Of a stretch of 64,000 nucleotides of DNA, positions 15,907 through 24,250 are shown in pieces. Position 1 is the stretch's first letter. Every line of letters begins with the position of its first letter. The stretch is from Paenibacillus methanolicus (GTDB lineage Bacteria; Bacillota; Bacilli; Paenibacillales; Paenibacillaceae): positions 372,001 to 436,000 of the forward strand of contig NZ_VNHS01000002.1 of the NCBI RefSeq assembly GCF_008124765.1, written 5' to 3'. The notes beneath the pieces are model-generated. The model worked only from the letters and a program-made list of their open reading frames with translations, was not told where the DNA came from and did not search any database. Position numbers and translations under genes: made by a program.

Positions 15907-16122
15907 CTACTGAAAAGGCATCCCTTCCAGCCGATCTACGCCGGTCACCCACCTTCTTATCGGGGCCGATTGAAGCGCCAATTGACTTAACACGGCGGCA
16001 ATCAACAGCGTGATTACGATTTTTTGCAGCAATTTCGACACCTCGTCCGAGATACGTATCAAACGTTTCGTCCGACCGCCGGACACCTTGTTTTTTCGCG
16101 AAAACCATTGGCTGACCTTCAT
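15907..16122 (-). CDS. ypfB: YpfB-like small membrane protein
   Basis: The protein has 71 residues. The start is ATG 16122 (MKVSQWFSRKNKVSGG), with GGGAG 7 nt upstream; a longer frame beginning at 16197 has no ribosome site. A basic N-terminal half is followed by one membrane helix (IVITLLIAAVLSQLALQS) and a short outside tail. Size, topology and position between cmk and the PilZ gene agree with B. subtilis YpfB (DUF5359-like). Function unknown. Confidence 0.7.
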   Translation of the reverse strand: MKVSQWFSRKNKVSGGRTKRLIRISDEVSKLLQKIVITLLIAAVLSQLALQSAPIRRWVTGVDRLEGMPFQ

Positions 16123-16233
16123 CCCTGCAACTCCCTTTCCGCTTGCTTGGGAGTAGTGTTTTCGATGATTCGCGCGTTTATGCATGATTCCCGGCACGGT
16201 TTTCGCTTTACGTGCAGAATTCCGAAAGTGGGA

Positions 16234-16884
16234 CTAATTCTTGCGCAGCTCGAACTGGCGTTCGAAGCAGTAGCGGATGATTTTTTGCCGTTCGTTCTCC
16301 GAGATCCTCGTAAACTTCGACATAATCTGCAATCTGCCGGACTCCAGCTTCTTCAGGCGCACGACTTCCGCTTTAAAGTGCGCGTGATCGACGCTGCCGT
16401 TGCGGTAAGGGAGCAGCAGCCAGCATTCCATCTCAAGTCCGTCCTTAATCGGACGCTTGCCATCGCTCAGGAACGATACGCCGCCGCCGCCCAAGTCATC
16501 CGTCACGACCAAGAAACGCAGGCCCGAGAAATGCACCGCCATCTCCAGCTCGGCGCCGACGCGAAGAAAATTACGCCGCTGCACCTTCGTGATGGAGTCC
16601 GGTTCCGGCTTGCGGATGCGGACGAGCCGGATTACATCCTCTTTGTATCCCAAGACATGCGAGTTGAAATAATGCTTCACGCCGTCGGAGGACACGTAAT
16701 ACGCGCTCAGTTCGTCGCCGATGAACAGCCGCTTGTACCGGCTGGTCCCTTCTCTGACCGGCAGTTCGATCAGCATTTCATCCTCGGTTTCGTCGGCAAT
16801 GCGCGTTTTGTATTCGATAGACGCTTCCTCTTCGTCGGAGGAGGCAACTTGCAAGTAGATTAATTGATTGATTTTCGGCAGCAT
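16234..16884 (-). CDS. motI: PilZ-domain c-di-GMP receptor, MotI/YpfA-like
   Basis: The protein has 216 residues: an N-terminal YcgR-N-like barrel (about 1-95), then a PilZ domain that starts at QRRNFLRVGAELEM, the arginine motif that binds c-di-GMP. The second motif, usually D/NxSxxG, reads DDLGGGGVSF, with glycine in place of serine. In B. subtilis this protein (YpfA/MotI) disengages the flagellar motor when bound to c-di-GMP. Location between ypfB and ypeB fits that gene. The substituted residue leaves ligand binding to be tested. Confidence 0.85.
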   Translation of the reverse strand: MLPKINQLIYLQVASSDEEEASIEYKTRIADETEDEMLIELPVREGTSRYKRLFIGDELSAYYVSSDGVKHYFNSHVLGYKEDVIRLVRIRKPEPDSITKVQRRNFLRVGAELEMAVHFSGLRFLVVTDDLGGGGVSFLSDGKRPIKDGLEMECWLLLPYRNGSVDHAHFKAEVVRLKKLESGRLQIMSKFTRISENERQKIIRYCFERQFELRKN

Positions 16885-16993
16885 AATGGTGACTCCTCCC
16901 GTTTCCCCCGATTATAGCACAGGCTGTCGAATCGTGGCGACAAAATAAAGCGGGAGGCGCATGCCTGCGCCCCCCGCCCCGACTGTACCGATA

Positions 16994-18328
16994 TTATTTG
17001 GGAAGCTGCTCGATCGATTCTTCGGTCCCGTTGTCCGCGTTGATGTAAATCCGATACTTGCCGCCGTTTATTTTGCCGGAAAACTCGTAGCAGAGCACTT
17101 CCTTGCCCAAATCGTTCATGATGATCGCCAGTCCTTCGTTCGTCCGCTTAAAGCCCGGGTTCAGCGCTTTTCTCGCTTCCGCCGAGGACAATTTCGGCTT
17201 GGCGATTTTGCGCTTGTGATGCTCGTAGACGTAGTCGTTCGCCTGCAAGCCGGTGACCTCCCCGTCGTCAAGCGCCACCTTCACGATCAGCTTCTCGGGG
17301 TAAATCAATACGCCTTGCTGGGAGCCGACCGCCGTGAACGCGACAACGTTATTGTATTCGTCGTAATTGGTTAGCTTCATCCCTTTGTAGCCGTGGGCGT
17401 TCAAGAACTGCGTCGCGTTCTTCTCGGCCTTGTCGACCGTGAGTTTGCTTGCGGCGACGTCCTTCGGATTCATGTACCACACGAGCTGTCCGCCCTGCTT
17501 GGTGAAATCCATCTGGATCATCCGGTCGCTGCCGGCGATCGGCGCGGAGACGGAAAAGGATTCGTACTCGGTTCCTTTGCCGTTCTCGACGACGCGTATC
17601 ACGGACGGGTCCTTGATGCTCGCGAATTCGGCAGCCAGCTTCTTGATCTCCTCGGCCGTCATCTTCTTGCCGCCCAGCATCTGAACGGAACGTTTCTGAT
17701 ACATGCTGGCCACGGACGGTCCCCAGTTGATCTCCGGATATTCGCTTACTTTCTTGTCTACGGTCTTAAAGCCATCGATAATCGTGTTATCCTGCGCCGA
17801 TTTTTCCGTCGCGAGCGCGGACTCCACGTCCATCCAGCGCAAATTGTTCGCCAGCACCTTGCTTTGCACATTCAACAAATTGCCCGCGATTTCATCCGAG
17901 TTCTTATACAGCGTCTTCAACGTCTTATACTCGTCCTCCGACAACGGCTGCTTCGCCAAATCCCGCACCGATGCCTTATAGGCGAAATTCGCGATTTTCG
18001 AGAGAAACTCTTCGGTTGTATTGAACGGCAGCAGCGTCAGCGGCAGCTGGTTGATTTCGTTCTGCGCTTGGCTGGTTAACCGCCAGACGTTCACCAAGCC
18101 TTTGCGCTGATACGCCTGCGACGTTGAATTGACTGCCAGCGTACTGCCGAGTTCTTTGTGCAGCTGCTCCACATGGTAGGAGAGATCATGGAACGCGCGC
18201 TGGTATTGGTTTTCGGCCTTGATGAGAATGGAGTTCTTCTCTTGATGCTCCTGATAGCCCCAGTAGATCGACCCGATGAACATCAGCGTCATCACGGGGA
18301 ACAGCACGGCGCTTAATCGATGGTACAT
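16994..18328 (-). CDS. ypeB: Germination protein YpeB
   Basis: The protein has 444 residues, starting at ATG 18328 (MYHRLSAVLFPVMTLM), 9 nt after AAAGGAG. An N-terminal membrane helix (about 5-23) is followed by a helical region and then PepSY-like repeats towards the C-terminus (KAEKNATQFLNAHGYKG and LSSAEARKALNPGF). YpeB stabilises and localises the cortex-lytic enzyme SleB in spores. In Bacillus it is the second gene of sleB-ypeB, but no sleB is upstream here. Instead it has its own predicted sigma-G promoter at 18365-18394. Confidence 0.93.
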   Translation of the reverse strand: MYHRLSAVLFPVMTLMFIGSIYWGYQEHQEKNSILIKAENQYQRAFHDLSYHVEQLHKELGSTLAVNSTSQAYQRKGLVNVWRLTSQAQNEINQLPLTLLPFNTTEEFLSKIANFAYKASVRDLAKQPLSEDEYKTLKTLYKNSDEIAGNLLNVQSKVLANNLRWMDVESALATEKSAQDNTIIDGFKTVDKKVSEYPEINWGPSVASMYQKRSVQMLGGKKMTAEEIKKLAAEFASIKDPSVIRVVENGKGTEYESFSVSAPIAGSDRMIQMDFTKQGGQLVWYMNPKDVAASKLTVDKAEKNATQFLNAHGYKGMKLTNYDEYNNVVAFTAVGSQQGVLIYPEKLIVKVALDDGEVTGLQANDYVYEHHKRKIAKPKLSSAEARKALNPGFKRTNEGLAIIMNDLGKEVLCYEFSGKINGGKYRIYINADNGTEESIEQLPK

Positions 18329-18364
18329 AAGGCAAAAGCTCCTTTCGTATGCAAACCCTGACAT

Positions 18365-18394
18365 TAGTGTGGTTTGCCCGAAGGAGCTTTATGC
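18365..18394 (-). promoter_or_regulatory. Predicted sigma-G promoter for ypeB
   Basis: GCATA (-35), 18 bp, CACACTA (-10; one mismatch to CATNNTA) on the minus strand, about 37 nt before the ypeB start codon. The -10 is identical to that predicted for dacF. Confidence 0.62.
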
Positions 18395-18435
18395 ATGTTT
18401 CCTCAACATCTGGAATTGCCTCGGCGCGGCGGCCG

Positions 18436-18591
18436 TCAGAGCGCGAGCTCTTCCACTTCGAAGTCGTTCGCGTTGTCGCACAGGCATTGCTTGAATCCCG
18501 TATCGACCTTGCCCTTCTCCCGGCGTCCCCGAAGAATGAATTTCTCGCCGCACCGGTTGCATCGTATCGTGACTTTAACCCTTGGCGTCAT
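18436..18591 (-). CDS. Small zinc-ribbon-like protein
   Basis: The protein has 51 residues, starting at ATG 18591 (MTPRVKVTIRCNRCGEKF) after GGAGGG. CNRCG in the first strand and CLCDN near the end suggest a CxxC...CxC zinc ribbon. A basic middle (RGRREKGK) could contact nucleic acid. It sits between prsW and ypeB, where Bacillus would have sleB. Family not recognised. Confidence 0.62.
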   Translation of the reverse strand: MTPRVKVTIRCNRCGEKFILRGRREKGKVDTGFKQCLCDNANDFEVEELAL

Positions 18592-18658
18592 GATGTCCCT
18601 CCATAAAGGAAATGGTCTATTCTCGCGTGAACCCACTTCCTTATTATGGACGGATCGA

Positions 18659-19354
18659 TCAAAGCTTAACCTCTTCCTCGCGACGCAGCAACCGGAACGG
18701 CGACCTGGCGTTTGCCCGGTTGATTTTGCGCATGCCTTTGACCCAAAGGTACGCCATCAACGGGACGATGAACCAAATCCAATAGACCGTGCCGGAGCCC
18801 ATGATCCAGTCGTACACGCCATGCTCGACAATCGCTAACGATAACGACAGGAAAATAAACTGTTTGACGCGGGCGCCCTGCGCGAATTTCGCCTTGCCCA
18901 GGTAGTAGCCCATCGTGATGCCGAACAGCGCGTGTCCCGATACCGGCAGCAAGGCGCGCACGAACAATGAGCCGAAGGAGGCAGGTTGGAAGATAGCGTA
19001 CAGCACGTTCTCCACCGTGGCGAAGCCCAGCGAGATCGCGACCGCGTACAAAATCCCGTCGTACGGTTCATCGAATTCCGTATGATTATAAATGATGTGG
19101 TAGAGCACAAACCATTTGACAAGCTCTTCGACGCCCGCGGAAATCCCGAACGCAAAGAGGAAATTGTGATCGCCCAACCAGATCAGCAGCCCCCGCTGGA
19201 TGACCATGATCGGCAGGACGATCAGCACGCCAAGCAAAAACACGCGAATGACCATCGAAATCGGTTCCGCATCGTACCTGTCCTTCAAATAGAAGTACAT
19301 GAGCAGAGAAATGCCCGGTGCAACGGCAGCCGTCAATATCGATAATAGCAGCAT
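18659..19354 (-). CDS. prsW: PrsW-type intramembrane protease
   Basis: The protein has 231 residues with about eight membrane helices. The PrsW catalytic motifs are present: AGVEELVKW (the EExxK glutamates), FATVENVLY (E-N pair) and ALLPVSGHALFG with the later histidine in VEHGVYDW. In B. subtilis PrsW makes the site-1 cut of anti-sigma factor RsiW, releasing SigW in envelope stress. It is followed by a zinc-ribbon gene, and gudB lies upstream as in B. subtilis (ypdC next to gudB). Confidence 0.92.
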   Translation of the reverse strand: MLLLSILTAAVAPGISLLMYFYLKDRYDAEPISMVIRVFLLGVLIVLPIMVIQRGLLIWLGDHNFLFAFGISAGVEELVKWFVLYHIIYNHTEFDEPYDGILYAVAISLGFATVENVLYAIFQPASFGSLFVRALLPVSGHALFGITMGYYLGKAKFAQGARVKQFIFLSLSLAIVEHGVYDWIMGSGTVYWIWFIVPLMAYLWVKGMRKINRANARSPFRLLRREEEVKL

Positions 19355-19406
19355 CCTCTAATCTCTCACCTCCATTTGGCGGCAGCGGACGCGCTACCGA
19401 TGTATT

Positions 19407-20657
19407 TTAAACCCAGCCCCGCAGACGCGAAGCTTCCGCCATCTTGCGCACGCCGACCATGTAGGCGGCCAGGCGCATGTCGACTTTGCGGGTCAGATGC
19501 TGTTCATACACCTGATTGAAGCCGCGGATCATCATCCGCCGAAGTTTCTCGTCCACTTCGGCTTCCGACCAATAGTAGCCTTGATTGTTCTGCACCCATT
19601 CGAAATACGACACGATCACCCCGCCGCTGCTCGCCAATACATCGGGCACGAGCAGTATGCCGCGCTCGGTGACGATGCGAGTCGCTTCCAGCGTCGTCGG
19701 CCCGTTGGCCGCTTCGACGATGATTTGAGCTTTGATACGCTCGGCATTGTCGGACGTAATTTGGTTCTCGATGGCCGCCGGCACGAGCACGTCGCAATCG
19801 AGCGTAAGCAGCTCGTCGTTCGAGATCGTCTCGCGGAACAAATTCGTCACCGTTCCGAACGAATCGCGCCGATCGAGCAAGTATTCGATATCGAGTCCCT
19901 TCTCATTATACAACGCGCCGTTCACATCGGAAATACCGATAACTTTGGCACCGGCTTCATGCATGAATTTGGCCAAGTAGCTGCCGGCGTTGCCGAAACC
20001 TTGAATGACGACGCGGGCGTCCTGAATCCCGATTCCTTTCTTCCGCATCGCTTCGTCGATCATGATGGCGACGCCGCGAGCAGTCGCGGTCTCCCGGCCT
20101 TGCGAGCCGCCGAGCACGATCGGTTTGCCGGTTATGAAGCCCGGCGAGTCGAATTCGCGAATCCGGCTATACTCGTCCATCATCCAAGCCATGACTTGGG
20201 AGTTGGTCATCACGTCCGGCGCCGGGATATCTTTCGTCGGGCCGACAAGCTGGCTAATCGCGCGAACATAGCCGCGGCTCAACCGTTCCAGCTCGCGGAA
20301 CGACATTTTGCGAGGATCGCAAATAATGCCGCCTTTGCCGCCGCCGTACGGCAGGTCGGCAATTCCGCATTTCAAGCTCATCCAGATCGAGAGCGCTTTG
20401 ACTTCCGCTTCGTTCACGTCCGGATGAAACCGCACGCCGCCCTTGGTCGGGCCGACGGCATCGTTATGTTGGGCGCGGAATCCGTGGAATACTTTCGTTT
20501 TCCCATCATCCATTCGGACCGGAATGCGCACGGTAAGCAGCCGGATCGGCTCTTTCAGCAGCTCCACCATTTCGTCGGCATATCCGAGCTTGCGCAACGC
20601 TTCCTCGATTACGATTTGCGTTGATAGCAGGACATCCTGCGATTCTGTTCCACTCAT
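19407..20657 (-). CDS. gudB: NAD-dependent glutamate dehydrogenase
   Basis: The protein has 416 residues. The start is ATG 20657 (MSGTESQDVLLSTQIV), 10 nt after AAGGTGG. The catalytic lysine region LKCGIADLPYGGGKGGI, the substrate loop PAPDVMTNSQVMAW, the dinucleotide fold VVIQGFGNAGSYLA and the end motif EAANGPTT are intact. It converts glutamate to 2-oxoglutarate and ammonium. There is no sign of the insertion that inactivates GudB in laboratory B. subtilis. Name by synteny (ypbH/mecB and prsW neighbours); RocG is the alternative paralogue. Confidence 0.93.
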   Translation of the reverse strand: MSGTESQDVLLSTQIVIEEALRKLGYADEMVELLKEPIRLLTVRIPVRMDDGKTKVFHGFRAQHNDAVGPTKGGVRFHPDVNEAEVKALSIWMSLKCGIADLPYGGGKGGIICDPRKMSFRELERLSRGYVRAISQLVGPTKDIPAPDVMTNSQVMAWMMDEYSRIREFDSPGFITGKPIVLGGSQGRETATARGVAIMIDEAMRKKGIGIQDARVVIQGFGNAGSYLAKFMHEAGAKVIGISDVNGALYNEKGLDIEYLLDRRDSFGTVTNLFRETISNDELLTLDCDVLVPAAIENQITSDNAERIKAQIIVEAANGPTTLEATRIVTERGILLVPDVLASSGGVIVSYFEWVQNNQGYYWSEAEVDEKLRRMMIRGFNQVYEQHLTRKVDMRLAAYMVGVRKMAEASRLRGWV

Positions 20658-20764
20658 TGGAAACGTCACCACCTTTTCAATGCATAATATGGGCGGGATC
20701 CCGCTTCTCTATGCGGATGGCCGTCCGTCGCCGAGATTCTCATAAGTTCGGCATTCCCGGACAC

Positions 20765-20812
20765 AATAAAAGGAGCATCCCGCAAAACGGTGGACCCGCT
20801 GCTTGATGCTCC
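20765..20812 (-). terminator. Terminator after the MecA-type gene
   Basis: GGAGCATC and GATGCTCC pair across a 25-nt interior, followed by TTTTATT on the minus strand, 20 nt after the stop. Confidence 0.75.
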
Positions 20813-20830
20813 GGAAGCCTTCAGTTTCGG

Positions 20831-21439
20831 TTAAAAATGAACGCAAATCTCCGTAACCGCTTTGCTGGGGATAATCACTTTGCCGTATTCGTCCAGCACC
20901 GCGGTCGTGACGGATGCCGCTTCCCCGTATTCGGCAAGCAGCGCGATCAGCGCCTGATAACGCGCCAGTTCCAAACCAGCCGGTTCGAAAGCCAGCATAT
21001 ATTTGTTGTTGTATACGTACAGCCGTCCATCCTCGGACAAACCGGCCGTGTTCAATTGTTTGCATGCTGCGATAACGTCTTCAAAATCACGGAACGCGTA
21101 TAGGACGACGTCGCTTTGTTCCATCGTGACTTCAAGCTCGTAAACGTCCTCGTCGTTCTCTTCTTCCTCCATGGCTCGTTCTTCGGGACGTGCGCCTACT
21201 TTCCCCCGCGTGACGATGACGACCATGCCTTGAGCCGGCAGCGCGAACACTTCCACCGCAAGCGGTCCGTTTGCATCGAATCCAAGCTCGGTATACGCCT
21301 GGTCCATCATCTCGCTGAACAGCTCGTGCACCTTGGGAATTTCGCGCCACATGTCTTCCTTCTGGATCCCACGCTCCAGCAGGTCGTCGAACGTCAGAAA
21401 AATTCGTATCTTGTCTTGATTGAGTCGTTCGATTTTCAT
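20831..21439 (-). CDS. mecA: MecA-family adaptor protein (YpbH/MecB-like)
   Basis: The protein has 202 residues, starting at ATG 21439 (MKIERLNQDKIRIFLTFDDL) after GAGGAGG. The N-terminal domain (about 1-90) recognises substrates such as ComK in the family. An acidic linker (ERAMEEEENDEDVYE) joins it to a C-terminal domain that docks on ClpC. The family targets proteins to ClpCP and controls competence. Location beside gudB corresponds to B. subtilis mecB (ypbH). Whether a second paralogue exists outside the window cannot be seen. Confidence 0.88.
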   Translation of the reverse strand: MKIERLNQDKIRIFLTFDDLLERGIQKEDMWREIPKVHELFSEMMDQAYTELGFDANGPLAVEVFALPAQGMVVIVTRGKVGARPEERAMEEEENDEDVYELEVTMEQSDVVLYAFRDFEDVIAACKQLNTAGLSEDGRLYVYNNKYMLAFEPAGLELARYQALIALLAEYGEAASVTTAVLDEYGKVIIPSKAVTEICVHF

Positions 21440-21617
21440 GTTAGGATCCTCCTCTTCGAAAGCATCTGCTTCGTTTCGCGGAACCAAACAGCTACTTATA
21501 TGGCGCTTAACGCGGCAGTATCTGTTGTAACAGCGTATGAAACAGCGAGCAATGTGTGCTTAATTCGTGCTATGTACCTATGTTATCATTTTCGTACAGG
21601 GAATGCACTAATTCGGA

Positions 21618-21679
21618 CAAAAAAAGAATCGTCCAGGCCCCTGCCCTATCTTACGCGGCAGCAGCCCTAACGATTCTTC
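21618..21679 (-). terminator. Terminator after the 21692-22012 gene
   Basis: AAGAATCGT and ACGATTCTT enclose a GC-rich interior; seven T follow on the minus strand. Confidence 0.75.
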
Positions 21680-21691
21680 TTTTATACAAGC

Positions 21692-22012
21692 TTAATGCGT
21701 GGTCGGCGTCTCGCTGGCGATCTCTTCGGCCTGTCTTTTCAATTCCGGATCGCTATTCACGAGCATCTCGATCTGTCCCCAAGATTCCGCGGAATTGGCC
21801 GTTCCTGCGCTGCTTGCCGATGTCGGCTGAACAGACTGGGATTGACCGAATTTGCGGTTCATCACGGCGCCGATCGCTTTGCCTTTCACGGATGAAATGA
21901 TATCCCCCGTTGCCGCACCGGCCCAAGCGACCATGCCCGGACGTTTCTTGGACAAGTATGCGGCTGCGGCCATGCCCGTAATTGTACCGATAATAAAGCC
22001 CGTCATTCTCAT
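21692..22012 (-). CDS. Small membrane-anchored protein of unknown function
   Basis: The protein has 106 residues. The N-terminus (MRMTGFIIGTITGMAAAAYLSKKRPG) is one glycine-rich membrane helix followed by basic residues, reminiscent of YtxH-like proteins. The rest is Ser/Gln/Thr-rich, then an acidic helix (ELKRQAEEIASET). No catalytic motif is visible. It has its own terminator and is divergent from the deacetylase gene. Confidence 0.65.
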   Translation of the reverse strand: MRMTGFIIGTITGMAAAAYLSKKRPGMVAWAGAATGDIISSVKGKAIGAVMNRKFGQSQSVQPTSASSAGTANSAESWGQIEMLVNSDPELKRQAEEIASETPTTH

Positions 22013-22106
22013 CTGCGCTAGTCCTCCTTCGATAACTGGGATACGCGATTAGTGTACCGCGGCGGAAAGCTGCGCATCCGCCACAAATTCAGGAAGGAGC
22101 GCCCGC

Positions 22107-22135
22107 GTATACGCGCGTATTTTCGAAATATGATA
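22107..22135 (+). promoter_or_regulatory. Possible forespore-type promoter for the deacetylase gene
   Basis: GTATA, 17 bp, TATGATA (one mismatch to CATNNTA), about 72 nt before the start codon. The -10 could also serve sigma-A, but no matching -35 is seen. Confidence 0.3.
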
Positions 22136-22206
22136 CAAGGAGGGGCCGAACGGGTATTCCATTAAAATAACTTGTCACGAAAAATCGCATTTCGGGAGGA
22201 TATACC

Positions 22207-23151
22207 ATGCAAATGCCTACATATATGAGTAAATTCACTTCAATCCTCGCGTTCGTCGCGATTCTAAGCGCTTGCGGCAGCCCGGCCGAGCAGACAGTCG
22301 ACCCGTCTCGCGCGAATGCCTCATCTTCCGCCGAACCCAACAAAGAAATCAGCGCGGCTCCGTCAAATGCAAACGCGGTTACGCCGTCTTCCAACGCCGC
22401 GAGGAGTAATGACCCGGTTCGCGATGGCGCTCCCACTTCCACTAAAGAGACGATTACCCTTCAGCCTGAGGTTCCCGAGGGTACGAAGCAGACGACGCTG
22501 CAATATACCATGAATGCCGCATATCGGTTCGAGCCCATCGCGGGATCCGAGGCTGCAAAGAAGGCCGTACTGCTCACGTTCGACGATGGGCCGAAGGACG
22601 AGACGACGCTGAAGGCGATGCTCGATACGCTGGATAAACACCATACGAAAGCGATCTTCTTCGTCAATGGCTACCGCGTTAAAGCGAAGCCTGAGCTGCT
22701 GAAACTGATTGCCAGCCGCGGCCAGACAATCGGCAACCATTCTTGGGATCACGTCGATCTGAAGAAAGAGGACGAAAAGACGGTTCGCAAACAAATCGGC
22801 GACGTTCAACAAATCGTCAAGAAAACAACGGGTCTAACGCCGCGATTCTTCCGTCCGCCCTTCGGCTCCGGGGGCGATCTCGTCAAGAAGATCGCCGCGG
22901 AATCCGAGCTGTTGTTCATGACCTGGTCTAACGGGTCGTTGGATTGGGATGCGAGCACGAAGGATAAGCCGGAGAAAGTCATTGCCAACGTCATGGAACA
23001 ACTCCATCCCGGCGCGAACATCCTCATGCACGAACTGCCTTGGACGAAGGACGCGTTGGACAATTTGCTTACGCAGCTCAAAAACAAAGGCTATGCCTTC
23101 ATCGATCCTGCCACAATCGACACGACTCCTACGACAAAGCCCGCAAAGTAA
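22207..23151 (+). CDS. Polysaccharide (peptidoglycan) deacetylase lipoprotein
   Basis: The protein has 314 residues. GGGAGGA precedes the ATG. A signal peptide with lipobox ILSACG at about 20-25 predicts lipid anchoring outside the cell. A Ser/Ala/Pro-rich linker follows to about residue 100, then a NodB domain. NodB motifs: LTFDDGPKDETT (catalytic Asp and metal Asp), NHSWDHVDL (metal histidines), RPPFGSGG, and MHELPW for the final catalytic histidine. It should remove N-acetyl groups from cell-wall glycan. The nearest known types are PdaA/PgdA/YheN; which one is not decidable here. Its 3' end overlaps the convergent metallophosphoesterase gene by 23 bp. Confidence 0.88.
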   Translation: MQMPTYMSKFTSILAFVAILSACGSPAEQTVDPSRANASSSAEPNKEISAAPSNANAVTPSSNAARSNDPVRDGAPTSTKETITLQPEVPEGTKQTTLQYTMNAAYRFEPIAGSEAAKKAVLLTFDDGPKDETTLKAMLDTLDKHHTKAIFFVNGYRVKAKPELLKLIASRGQTIGNHSWDHVDLKKEDEKTVRKQIGDVQQIVKKTTGLTPRFFRPPFGSGGDLVKKIAAESELLFMTWSNGSLDWDASTKDKPEKVIANVMEQLHPGANILMHELPWTKDALDNLLTQLKNKGYAFIDPATIDTTPTTKPAK

Positions 23152-23980
23152 CGATATGAACCTGGGCAGGGGCCGCAAGACGGAGCGGGAATTTCGAGGT
23201 GCCAAAGCCGCAGCTGACGAACATCCGGGGCGACGCCGTCTCGGATGTTCGTCGTTCTTCCCCGTTGTTGTACCAACCTCTCAAATACGTCCGTACATTC
23301 TTGGATGTGACCAGCGGACCGATAATTGGCAGGACGATTTGTCCACCGTGCGTATGTCCGGCCAAAATATAATCGATGCGGGCGGCCTGTTCCGGGAGCA
23401 GTCTATCCGCGATGACGGGATCGTGCGCCAGCAGCAGCGTGAACAAGTCGTCATTCGCTCCATCGCCGCCTAACGCCAATCGAACGTCCTCTCGGTTCGT
23501 GCGCGGGTCGTCTACGCCTGCCAACCTGATCGCGCCGCCTTCCGCTTGCTCCAGCAAGACGGCTTCGTTAGTCAGCAACCGTACGCCTTCTTCCCGCAGC
23601 ATCACTTCCAAACTACGAATATCATCGTCGTAGTCATGATTGCCGTAGACTACATAAATAGGGGCGATATTCCGCAACGCGCGAATATTGCCCCTGCTTC
23701 TTTCCAGCGGAACCCCGCCTTCTCGCAAATCGCCGCCGATCAACACCAGTCCGATATCGCCGTATTGGGTGCACGCATCCACGACCGTTTGCGGAATCCG
23801 GTGTCCGTGAATATCCGAGACGAAGAGCAGCTTCACGCCGTCAAAGGAGGCAGGCAGCCTGCTTGACGAGATGGTCTGCTCATCCACTTGATACCGATGC
23901 GCATATCGATACATGGCATAAATCGCCACCGACAACCCGATGACAGCCGTCGCGGCCGCAATCGCCAAGCTATAGACCAT
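23129..23980 (-). CDS. ypbG: Membrane-anchored metallophosphoesterase (YpbG-like)
   Basis: The protein has 283 residues. One N-terminal membrane helix precedes a calcineurin-like domain with FVSDIHGH (DxH), LIGGDL (GD), YVVYGNHDYDDD (GNHD), LLLAHDP and LAGHTHGGQ (GHxH). The full dimetal set is present, so it is probably an active phosphoesterase; its substrate is unknown. It is the last of three genes (CPBP protease, small membrane protein, this gene) equivalent to the B. subtilis ypbD-ypbG cluster. It overlaps its upstream neighbour by 11 nt. Confidence 0.86.
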   Translation of the reverse strand: MVYSLAIAAATAVIGLSVAIYAMYRYAHRYQVDEQTISSSRLPASFDGVKLLFVSDIHGHRIPQTVVDACTQYGDIGLVLIGGDLREGGVPLERSRGNIRALRNIAPIYVVYGNHDYDDDIRSLEVMLREEGVRLLTNEAVLLEQAEGGAIRLAGVDDPRTNREDVRLALGGDGANDDLFTLLLAHDPVIADRLLPEQAARIDYILAGHTHGGQIVLPIIGPLVTSKNVRTYLRGWYNNGEERRTSETASPRMFVSCGFGTSKFPLRLAAPAQVHIVTLRALS

Positions 23981-24248
23981 ATCGCTTCTTCCCCCACATC
24001 AGCAGGCCTGCCGCCAGCATAATAAACAAAAAGATAAGGACACGGTAAAACCAGTACGTGATTTTGTAACGATGGGACGGATACAAGTCGCGGCGCGAAG
24101 GGAGTTCCCCTTCCTCCGCCTGCCAGCCGTTCAGATCCGCGGAAGCGGCCGCGATCTCGGCCGATGCTTCCGTATCCGTGGGGCGTTGTCTATGCTTCGT
24201 TTCCGGTTCAAGCGGGCGTTTCCTGCCGAATTTCTCCACTCTGCTCAT
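23970..24248 (-). CDS. Small single-pass membrane protein (ypb cluster)
   Basis: The protein has 92 residues: a long hydrophilic N-terminal region with many Glu, Lys and Ala, then one C-terminal membrane helix (VLIFLFIMLAAGLLMWG) and a basic tail. It overlaps the ypbG-like gene and follows the CPBP protease gene by 2 nt, so it is clearly part of that operon. B. subtilis has small genes ypbE/ypbF at this place; homology cannot be judged by eye. Confidence 0.65.
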   Translation of the reverse strand: MSRVEKFGRKRPLEPETKHRQRPTDTEASAEIAAASADLNGWQAEEGELPSRRDLYPSHRYKITYWFYRVLIFLFIMLAAGLLMWGKKRYGL

Positions 24249-24250
24249 GC

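Noticed and set aside
19497..20624. 375-residue open frame antisense to gudB; similar long frames antisense to spoIVA, der and the S1-like gene
   Set aside because: All lie opposite unambiguous conserved genes and show no motifs; they are composition shadows.
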